Shown one piece after another: positions 37,676 through 44,521 of a stretch of DNA of 64,000 nucleotides. The stretch covers positions 62,001 through 126,000 of the forward strand of contig CAVSNS010000023.1 in the NCBI GenBank assembly GCA_963729325.1. Direction: 5' to 3'. Position numbers and translations under genes: made by a program. The notes below the pieces were generated by a model. It had not been told where the DNA came from, searched no databases, and worked only from the letters and a program-made list of their open reading frames with translations. Position 1 is the first letter of the stretch, and each line of letters opens with the position of its first letter. The stretch is from JABCYV01 sp963729325 (lineage in GTDB: Bacteria; Acidobacteriota; Terriglobia; Terriglobales; Acidobacteriaceae).

Positions 37676-38098
37676 ATGAAAAGCACAGTCGACTGCTCTG
37701 AGAAAATCAAGCTTACCGGCCACCTGGCGGTCGCTTGCAACGCGTTCGCCGGGTTCGGGATATTGGTGTTCGACTTCCAATCGGGTGGACACGGAGAAAT
37801 GGGAAGTTTCTACCACAGCATCATCGGTTGGGTTCTTCTCTTCGCTGGCTGGGGTGTGGCTACCGGAATCGGATTGTTGCGAGCATGGCGCTGGGCCCGT
37901 ATCTCTACGTTGATCTTCAGCGGACTTCTGGCGGCAGCCTTCAGCATCCTCGGAGTCATGATATTTCTGCACAGCCTTCGGGACGGCCTCTCTGCCGGAG
38001 ACCTCACGATTTTGCTGTTTCTTATCCCGATTGCAATTGGGATGTGGTGGGTGGCTTTCTTCACTCGGAAGGATGTGAAGGCATATTTTCAAGCGTAG
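37676..38098 (+). CDS. Four-helix membrane protein of unknown function
   Basis: The 140-residue protein is largely hydrophobic, with about four predicted helices (VACNAFAGFGILVF, IIGWVLLFAGWGVATGIGLL, IFSGLLAAAFSILGVMIFL and ILLFLIPIAIGMWWVAFF). The central GWGVATGIGLLRAWRWAR pattern is common in small uncharacterised bacterial membrane proteins. It is divergent from the SRPBCC gene and lies 52 bases before tetR, so it probably belongs to the same regulated unit. Confidence 0.7.
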   Translation: MKSTVDCSEKIKLTGHLAVACNAFAGFGILVFDFQSGGHGEMGSFYHSIIGWVLLFAGWGVATGIGLLRAWRWARISTLIFSGLLAAAFSILGVMIFLHSLRDGLSAGDLTILLFLIPIAIGMWWVAFFTRKDVKAYFQA

Positions 38099-38149
38099 GC
38101 AGACCCCGCCAGCTTGATCAGGCCCGTCCCGACATAGGAGGAACAATTT

Positions 38150-38779
38150 ATGCCTTATTCCGCTGGTCACCGCGCGGAGGTAAGAAAAAATATCGTCCAG
38201 AGTGCGCGCCGGCTTTTCAATCGGCATGGCTTTGAGAATGTTTCTCTCAGCCAGATCATGGCCGGAGCGGGCCTCACTCACGGCGGATTCTATAGCTACT
38301 TCAAGAGCAAGAGCGATCTGTACGCCGAGGTGCTGGGTTGCTTCCTCACCGATCCGGAATGGAAGAGTTGTTGGGAGGGCGTGCACGTGGATTTGTCATC
38401 CACCGACGTCGGCCCGCAAGTGGTTCGAGCCTATCTGTCTCGCCAGCATTTTGAGGACGTCGAGAATTCCTGCCCGATGGTGGCATTGCCGGGCGATGTC
38501 GCGCGCTGCGGCAAGAGCGCCAAGCGCGCTTTCGAGAACGTATTGCGGGCGATGGTTGACGTCCTCGAACGCAGCCTGTCGGCTCAGGAGCGGCGTCGTC
38601 ACACCCGGGCACGCGCCATCGCGGCTTTGTGCGTAGGCGGCATGGTTCTCGCCCGCTCCATGGACGATCACACTCTTGCCGACGAACTCCGCGACGCATG
38701 CATGGGCGTCGCACTCAAGCTTGGCGGCTGGGACAATAGGTCCAGAGTGGAGGGTGCGAATTCCAGGCGGTCGGCGTGA
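38150..38779 (+). CDS. TetR/AcrR-family transcriptional regulator
   Basis: The 209-residue protein has the TetR DNA-binding domain at residues about 8-55 (IVQSARRLFNRHGFENVSLS, then AGLTHGGFYSYFKSKSDLYAEVL) and a helical ligand-binding domain like those of the AcrR/YxaF group. TAGGAGGAACAATTT precedes the ATG, a strong ribosome-binding site. It probably represses itself, the small membrane protein and perhaps the divergent SRPBCC gene. No clear palindrome stood out to me in the shared promoter region. Confidence 0.9.
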   Translation: MPYSAGHRAEVRKNIVQSARRLFNRHGFENVSLSQIMAGAGLTHGGFYSYFKSKSDLYAEVLGCFLTDPEWKSCWEGVHVDLSSTDVGPQVVRAYLSRQHFEDVENSCPMVALPGDVARCGKSAKRAFENVLRAMVDVLERSLSAQERRRHTRARAIAALCVGGMVLARSMDDHTLADELRDACMGVALKLGGWDNRSRVEGANSRRSA

Positions 38780-38827
38780 GGAGGACGAAGAGGCGGTTCA
38801 AGAAGGGAGAGTGGGGCAACCCGGCCG

Positions 38828-38892
38828 CCCTCAGTTGGGATGGGTTTCTGTCTGGAGAATTTAACTAGTGTGAAAGGTGTGCCACCCGCCGG
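38828..38892 (+). repeat. 65-bp direct repeat, copy 2
   Basis: This is the second copy of the repeat at 36897-36961, in the same orientation, starting 48 bases after the tetR stop. It shares CCCTCAGTTGG at the left end, CTAGTGTGAAA in the middle and GGTGTGCCACCCGCCGG at the right end. Confidence 0.75.
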
Positions 38893-38893
38893 G

Positions 38894-39151
38894 TCACTTT
38901 GCGTTAGCGGGCGCCTTTACGATGCTCTTTATGATCTCGGTGGCAGCGGTGAGTCCGCGAGCAGTGAGGGTGTAGCCGGACTCCTTTGTCCCGGACGCTT
39001 CGGCGGCAAAGTCCTTCATGTGCGTGGCAAAGTTCGCGGGGTCAAAGGCGTCGTAGTGGAGACATGCCTCCTTCAACTGCTCATGAGACACGCGAGCAAC
39101 GCCGGTGCTCAAGTAAGCCGCGATACCCTTCAAAAGCAGCGATCCACCCAA
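38894..39151 (-). pseudogene. C-terminal remnant of an unrecognised protein
   Basis: An 85-residue frame (TTG start only) looks like real protein: HEQLKEACLHYDAFDPANFATHMKDF in part, then SGYTLTARGLTAATEIIKSI, a helix-strand pattern resembling the winged end of a larger domain. There is no ribosome-binding site. A plausible upstream continuation (LGFTDPDAL) lies in another frame near 39165-39185. I read it as a 5'-truncated or frame-broken gene, squeezed between a direct repeat and the tandem array. Confidence 0.4.
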
Positions 39152-39419
39152 AGGGCATCGGGATCAGTAAAGCCGAGGGATTCACATTCGAGGGCAAGGA
39201 GTTCCTAGCGCAAGCGTCATAGTCTTGGCGAGTATCCCGGCTTTCGCGCTGTTTGCGAAGGGCCGGGCTAGTTCATTCTTCGAAGCGGGACGATGAGCAG
39301 TCGATGATTCCGGTGACCCATCCTTTCGCAGAGTACGCGAAACGGTGGGGAGCACGGCGAAGACGTCAGCGTGGGATCGTCGTCACATCCGCTCGATGGC
39401 CAGACGGCGGCGCGTATAC

Positions 39420-40034
39420 GAATCTTGCGATCTTGGCGGAACCCTTCGACTTTTGCTCAGGGCAGGCTCCTTCGACTTCCTCCTCGGCTCCGCTCGGGGC
39501 TTCGGCAAAAACGGGCAGGCTCCTGAAGCCGTGCCCTCCATGGTCGAAATTAGCGGTCGTGGCGATGCGCGCCAGATCCCTCGCTCCGCCTGAAAAACGG
39601 CTGCGCTCGGGATGACAAGACTGGAAAGGGCGCGGGTGGGGCGTTGCGCCTTACGGCGCGGGTAGGAATCTTGCGATGTTGGTAGCACCCTTCGCCTTCG
39701 CTGAGGGGAGGCTCCTTCGACTTCCCCCTCGGCTCCGCTCGAGGCTTCGGCAAAAACGGGCAGGCTCCTGAAGCCGTGGCCTCCATGGTCGAAATTAGCT
39801 GTCGTGGCGATCCGCGCCAGATCCCTCGCTCCGGCTGAAAAACGGCTGCGCTCGGGATGACAAGAGTGGAAAGGGCGCGGGTGGGGCGTTGCGCCTTACG
39901 GCAGCGTGTAGGAATCTTTGGGACCTTGGCGGCACGGCTGGAAGCCGTGCCCTTCCACGGTCGAAATTAAGCGGTCGTGGCGATGCGCGCGAGATCCCTC
40001 GCTCCGCCTGAAAAACGGCTTCGCTCGGGATGAC
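39420..40034. repeat. Tandem array of 246-bp units (two full, one shortened)
   Basis: Units begin at 39420, 39666 and 39912 (AATCTTGCGAT or AATCTTTGGGA) with a constant spacing of 246 bases. Each contains CAGGCTCCTGAAGCCGTGC or a variant, CATGGTCGAAATTAGC, and a core GATCCCTCGCTCCG...CTGCGCTCGGGATGAC that is partly self-complementary. The third unit lacks about 73 bases of the first half. No long open frame is conserved across units, so this is non-coding repeat DNA. Confidence 0.85.
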
Positions 40035-40058
40035 GCCGATGGCGACTCCTCAGTCTGG

Positions 40059-40556
40059 TTACTTGGTCTCCCGGAGCAGGTGCCAAGCTTCGCGGTAGGG
40101 CTCGTTGATTCCGCCACGGGGGTAGCCTTTAGGGCAGAACAGCAGGCTGGTGCGGGTGAGGATGTCCTGGATAGGAAGAATAAAAAAGACCTGTTCGGGG
40201 ATGATGTAGGCCACCAGGAAATCCACCTCGGAGGGCAGGTATGCGATGGCGCGGCCACCGATGCGGCGGTGAGCGTTGATGCGGTACAGCCCGTTCAGCA
40301 GAGTGGTGGTGGACTTGACCTGCACCCGCGAGAGTTTTGAACCCGATCTCAGAATGAAGTCGAAGCGTTGGCTATCGCCGTAGGGCTTGGCCACTCCAAA
40401 ACCGAGATTCACCGCCTTTACGGCGAATGCCAGCTCCGCGAGTTCGCCGCGGAGTTTGGTAGCGAGCTCATGCTGCCGGGCAGTCTTCTCTTCGGCGGGC
40501 GTGCGTCCGTGTGAAACGGTCTGCTTTTGATTTTGCTTTTCCCATGGGCAAAACAA
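40059..40556 (-). CDS. PD-(D/E)XK endonuclease of the group I intron-associated type
   Basis: The 165-residue protein matches the PDDEXK_5 family. GELAELAFAVKAVNLGFGVAKPYGDSQRFDFIL and SRVQVKSTT, given in part, supply the catalytic Glu (about 41), Asp66 and Gln79-Val-Lys81. The rest has INAHRRIGGRAIAYLPSEVDFLVAYIIPE-like strands. No intron or intron-encoded context is present here, so it stands as an orphan nuclease beside repeats. The only in-frame start codon is TTG at 40556, directly after a hairpin. An ATG at 40545 in another frame (MGKAKSK) might be the true start if one base is wrong. Confidence 0.8.
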   Translation of the reverse strand: MFCPWEKQNQKQTVSHGRTPAEEKTARQHELATKLRGELAELAFAVKAVNLGFGVAKPYGDSQRFDFILRSGSKLSRVQVKSTTTLLNGLYRINAHRRIGGRAIAYLPSEVDFLVAYIIPEQVFFILPIQDILTRTSLLFCPKGYPRGGINEPYREAWHLLRETK

Positions 40557-40583
40557 AAGGCGCAGGCGGGAGGGCCTGCGCCA
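40548..40583 (-). terminator. Minus-strand terminator hairpin before the PD-(D/E)XK gene
   Basis: GGCGCAGGC/GCCTGCGCC arms (40559-40583) form a nine-base-pair stem. On the minus strand they are followed by TTTTGTTTTG. It probably ends the transcript coming from murA. Its T-tract overlaps the apparent start of the nuclease gene. Confidence 0.65.
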
Positions 40584-40730
40584 ATCTCTACTATTACTAT
40601 CTTTAGAATAGCAGTTTCAGTGGGGTAAATGGGACATCACGGCCTTAACTATTTATCTTTCTAGATCAAGAGTTTGCAGGAATAAGCTCAAGTGGAGGGT
40701 CTTGACAACTCTTGGGTCGGATTTTCCCAC

Positions 40731-40751
40731 TTCTCGCAAAAACGGCGAGAA
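40731..40751. repeat. Hairpin repeat, copy B
   Basis: TTCTCGC/GCGAGAA arms around AAAAACG, flanked by CCCA and TGGGG that could extend the stem. It matches the hairpin at 30170-30190 and lies 30 bases past the murA stop. Confidence 0.55.
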
Positions 40752-40780
40752 ATGGGGCACCCGAACCCGGCCACTCTAGA

Positions 40781-42085
40781 TCAGGCCCGCACTGCGGGCA
40801 CGGCTGCTCGCTTCGGCAGAATCTCTCCGATGCGGCGGATTTGCGCTCCCACTCCGCGCAATTTTTCTTCGATGTTCTCGTATCCGCGGTCGATGTGGTA
40901 CACGCGGTCAATGATAGATTCACCTTCGGCCACCAGAGCGGCAAGCACCAGCGATGCGGAGGCCCGCAGATCAGAAGCCAGGACTGCTGCTGCGCTCAGT
41001 GGAGTTTTGCCGCGGACGATTGCGCGACTGCCTTCAACCTTAACATTCGCTCCCATGCGGACCAATTCGTGCGCATGCATGAAGCGGTTCTCGAAAATGT
41101 TCTCGGTGATGATCGAAGTGCCGTCAGCTTGCGTGGCCAGCACCATGTACTGCGCCTGCATGTCGGTGGGAAAGCCGGGATATTCTTCGGTGGTAACGTC
41201 GGCGGCATTGAACGGGGCGTCACCTTGCACCCGAACCGATCCCGCAGTGTGCGCCGTCTTTACGCCGGCTTCGCCAAGTTTCTGCAGTAACGCACCCAGA
41301 TGAAGCGGATCACAACCGGTGATATTTAAATCTCCTCCGGTGAGCGCGCCCGCAATGATGAAGGTTGCGGCCTCGATGCGATCCGGGATGATGCGATGCT
41401 TGGCTCCATGCAACTTGCTCACGCCTTGGATGCGGATGGTCGAAGTTCCTGCGCCTTCAATACGCGCACCCATCTTGTTCAGCAAGTCGGCGAGATCGAC
41501 GACTTCAGGCTCGCGGGCGCAGTTTTGCAGAACGGTTTCGCCCTCGGCCAGGGTTGCCGCCATGAGCACGTCCTCTGTGCCGGTGACGGTGATCCTGTCG
41601 AAGACGATCTCGGCGCCCTGCAAACGTTTGGCGCTGGCTTCGACGTATCCGTGGTCCTGCACGATCTCTGCGCCCAGCCGCTCCAAGGCACTGATGTGCA
41701 GATCAATCGGCCTGGCCCCTATGGCGCAACCTCCGGGCAGCGACACGCGGGCGCGGCCACAGCGCGCCACCAGCGCTCCCAGCACCAAAGTTGAGGCGCG
41801 CATGGTTTTGACCAATTCGTACGATGCTTCGGGCGACGCCAGATTGCGGCAGCACAAAGTTGTGCGATGCTGGGCCCGTCCGTAGCCCAGTTCGACCTCC
41901 GCTCCCATCGCGGCCAACAGCTTGCGCGTGGTCTCGATGTCGCGCACATGAGGAATGTTTTCCAGGATGACCGGCTCTTCGGTGAGCAAGGCAGCGGCCA
42001 TACAGGGAAGCGCCGCGTTTTTAGCTCCGCTGACGCGGATTGTTCCCAGTAGCGGATTCCCGCCGCGAACTACGAACTTATCCAT
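40781..42085 (-). CDS. murA: UDP-N-acetylglucosamine 1-carboxyvinyltransferase
   Basis: MurA adds enolpyruvate to UDP-GlcNAc, the first committed step of peptidoglycan synthesis. The 434-residue protein has the inverted alpha-beta barrel repeats, the N-terminal GGNPLLGTIRVSGAKNAALP motif and the catalytic loop LPGGCAIGARPIDLH with Cys120. That cysteine is the fosfomycin target, so the enzyme should be of the sensitive Cys type. It lies just downstream of murQ on the same strand, linking synthesis and recycling of muramic acid. Confidence 0.96.
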   Translation of the reverse strand: MDKFVVRGGNPLLGTIRVSGAKNAALPCMAAALLTEEPVILENIPHVRDIETTRKLLAAMGAEVELGYGRAQHRTTLCCRNLASPEASYELVKTMRASTLVLGALVARCGRARVSLPGGCAIGARPIDLHISALERLGAEIVQDHGYVEASAKRLQGAEIVFDRITVTGTEDVLMAATLAEGETVLQNCAREPEVVDLADLLNKMGARIEGAGTSTIRIQGVSKLHGAKHRIIPDRIEAATFIIAGALTGGDLNITGCDPLHLGALLQKLGEAGVKTAHTAGSVRVQGDAPFNAADVTTEEYPGFPTDMQAQYMVLATQADGTSIITENIFENRFMHAHELVRMGANVKVEGSRAIVRGKTPLSAAAVLASDLRASASLVLAALVAEGESIIDRVYHIDRGYENIEEKLRGVGAQIRRIGEILPKRAAVPAVRA

Positions 42086-42157
42086 AGCGGAATGCTTTCC
42101 TGGTGCGTGATGAAAAGACTCCAGCCAATTCTAGCAAGAGCCGGTGAGACGCCCGCG

Positions 42158-43106
42158 CTACAAACCACGGGCCGCCGCAATTGCCCGCCGGACATGTCCG
42201 CTTGCGGCATGCAGCGCTCGTCGAGCCTCCTTCTGACCAACTTCTGCCTGCAGCATGACCAGAGCCGTAGGAACATCATTCCCGGCGGATTTCAGGGTTC
42301 TCACCGCCTCTTCTCGTCCGACGCCCGCAGCCCGTTGCAGGATGCTCACACCACGTTCGATAAGCTTCTCATTCTTCAGATGGAGGTTGACCATCAAGTT
42401 GCCGTAGACATAGCCCAGCCTAATCATGGCGCCGCTAGAAAGCATGTTGAGAACCATCTTCTGCGCCGTTCCGGCCTTCAGGCGGGTGGATCCCGAGATA
42501 ACTTCTGGCCCGACCTCGGTCACGATGGCGAAGTGAGCAGCCTTTTCCAGCGGAGAATTTCGGTTGCAGGTGACGGCAATCGTCTGAGCGCCGTGGCGTC
42601 GGGCAGACTGAATCGCTGCCACCGTGAATGGAGTTCGTCCGCTGGCGGCAATGCCGACGACCACATCATTCTTTCCTGGCTTCTTCTTCGTAATTTCCCG
42701 GGTGCCCAGTTCGCGCGAATCTTCGCTGGCTTCGGCTGCCTCGCTGAGAGCTTTGACTCCGCCGGCAATGAGAAACTGCACCGTTCTGGGATCGATGTTG
42801 AACGTAGGCTGACACTCAGCCGCATCCAGAGCCGCAATTCGGCCGCTGGTTCCCGCGCCCACGTAGATCAGCCTTCCGCCCCGCTTCAGAGCAACTTGCA
42901 ATCAGATTAATAGCGCGAGCAATTTGTGGCAGAGCCCGGCTAACCGTAGCCGCAACCTTGGCGTCCTCGGAATTCATGAGGCGCGCCACTTCGAGCGACG
43001 ACTTCAAGTCCAGGTCTGCCGCGGCCTGGTTGACTTGTTCGGTAGCCAGCTTGCCCAATTCCGCCCGCGTCTTGTGTCGTCGACGTTTCAAGGATTGGAC
43101 TTTCAA
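42158..43106 (-). CDS. murQ: N-acetylmuramic acid 6-phosphate etherase (one frame break)
   Basis: MurQ cleaves the lactyl ether of MurNAc-6-P to GlcNAc-6-P. The N-terminal part (LGKLATEQVNQAAADLDLKSSLEVARLMN, in part) and the SIS-domain part (GGRLIYVGAGTSGRIAALDAAECQPTF, ASGRTPFTVAA) lie in two frames. A +1 shift near 42900-42912 joins them into about 315 residues. I place the start at TTG 43106. It has GGAGG with seven-base spacing (43114-43118) and overlaps the hydrolase gene's stop as TTGA, so translation is coupled. Confidence 0.92.
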
Positions 43107-44288
43107 AGATCGGCCTCCAGGGCTTCGATGACCGCGTCGTGGAAGCGAGGCCGCACTTGCCTGATGGCTTGATTGCTGCAGTCGGGCCAGGTTCGATTGG
43201 TGAGCAATGTGATCGAAAGCTGGCGTACTGGGTCGATCCACAGGGAAGTTCCGGTATAGCCCAGGTGCCCAAAGGAATTCGCGGAGAAATATTTCCCCGA
43301 CTGCGAGGGAGACGACGGTGTGTCCCAACCCAAGGCTCGCGAAGTGCCAGCGGGCGCCGTTTCGCGTTGTGTGAACACGGCCAGGGTATCGGCGCGAAGA
43401 ATCGGCCGTCCTCCGATCAGCATGGCGTTTGCGAAGGTGGCCAAGTCTTCCGCTGTAGCAAACACGCCCGCGTGTCCAGCGACACCGCCTAGCACGCTGG
43501 CATTTTCATCCTGCACTTCTCCCTGGATGATGCGTTTGCGGAAGGAGCGGTCGTCTACCGTCGGCGGGATCGATGAACGCCACGCGGGCGGCGGATTAAA
43601 AGCGGTACGCGACATTCCTAGCGGGCCGAAAACTTCATGTTGGCAGAAACGGTCGAGGGACGCGTCAGCAATTCGCTCCAATGCGACGCCTAAGATGATG
43701 AAGCCGATATCGCTGTATTCGGACCTGGCGCCAGGGTCAGCGGCCAGAGGAGTCGCGAGTGCTGCAGCCAGAAGCTCATCTCGCGTGTGGACCCGCAAAA
43801 ACAGTTTTTCGTAGGCAGGCAATCCGGAGGAGTGTGTCAACAGCATGCGAACGGTTACTTGGCGGCGGAGCGGAGCATTACCCGCAAACTCGGAAGCTGC
43901 AGATTCGGTGCCCGCAAACTCGGGCACGATGGCTACGACGGGCGTCTCCAGATCAAGCAGGCCGCGTTCGTAGAGAATCATGGCCATGGCTGGTTGTGGC
44001 TACGACTTTCGAAACGGAAGCGAGATCAAAGACGCTTGCGGTAGTTACTTCAGGCGAATCAATTTCGTAGGTGAAGTGGCCAAAGGCCTTCAAGGCCACT
44101 AATTTTCCGTGGCTCGTGACTGCCACAGACGCTGCCGGAAAGGCGCGGTCGGCGATCGCTAGCCCGCAGCACATCAAAAGCCTGACTGAAAATGGCATCC
44201 TGTTGTTCGTATGCAGGGGCAGGGAAGTGCGCGGCGGTTCTGGTCCCGGTATTCAGCGAGGAAGAGCTTTCTGGTAAAGGTGTAGTTT
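43103..44288 (-). CDS. AmiE-like serine hydrolase, beta-lactamase fold (two frame breaks)
   Basis: Three pieces form one class C beta-lactamase-fold hydrolase: an N-terminal segment (AYEQQDAIFSQAFDVL), then AFPAASVAVTSHGKLVALKAFG with the nucleophile motif SVSK, then the bulk with EYSDIGF and HLGYTG. Breaks (+1 each) lie near 44165 and 43985-43990. I cannot fix the start, and 44288 is a guess. In Bacillus the related AmiE removes the peptide from MurNAc and sits with murQ and namZ. Here the gene is coupled to murQ by overlapping stop and start. I infer a muropeptide amidase rather than antibiotic resistance. Confidence 0.8.
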
Positions 44289-44521
44289 GCTCGATGTTCG
44301 GGTTATAGCAAAGTTGGGGATGGGTAAAGGTGACCGTAGTCAGATTCTCGCATACTAGTAAAGGCTCAACCCAGCCGATGTGGCAACACGGCACCCCTTA
44401 CTTCAGTTTCTTGAGCAATCCTCCCGTCGTTGTGTAAAGTCAAAATATCCACACAGCCAGCGCAAATTCGCATCCGCGTCGCATCTCTTGTCGCGTCTTT
44501 TTTGGACACGCCTTGGCGGCG
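44289..44521. other. Divergent promoter region between the two serine hydrolase genes
   Basis: About 230 bases separate the divergent amiE-like/murQ/murA transcript from the AmiE-NamZ fusion gene. Both promoters must lie here. I see no clear palindrome or hairpin. Confidence 0.4.

Larger units (their letters stand above)
38893..40058. other. Gene-poor accessory stretch
   Basis: Between the second direct repeat and the nuclease gene there is no intact gene. The stretch contains the truncated frame at 38894-39151, an unassigned 270 bases with weakly protein-like frames, and the 246-bp tandem array. GC is high and repeat-driven. Confidence 0.6.

Noticed and set aside
37550..38386. N-terminal extension giving a 523-residue protein
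   Set aside because: The extra 278 residues run antisense over the membrane-protein and tetR genes. The true start has a GGAGG at 37549.
39420..40034. CRISPR array
   Set aside because: The period is 246 bases with nearly identical whole units. There are no short repeats with unique spacers and no cas genes.
36583..40780. Integrated phage or insertion sequence
   Set aside because: Repeats are present but no transposase, integrase, terminal inverted repeats or phage genes could be found.
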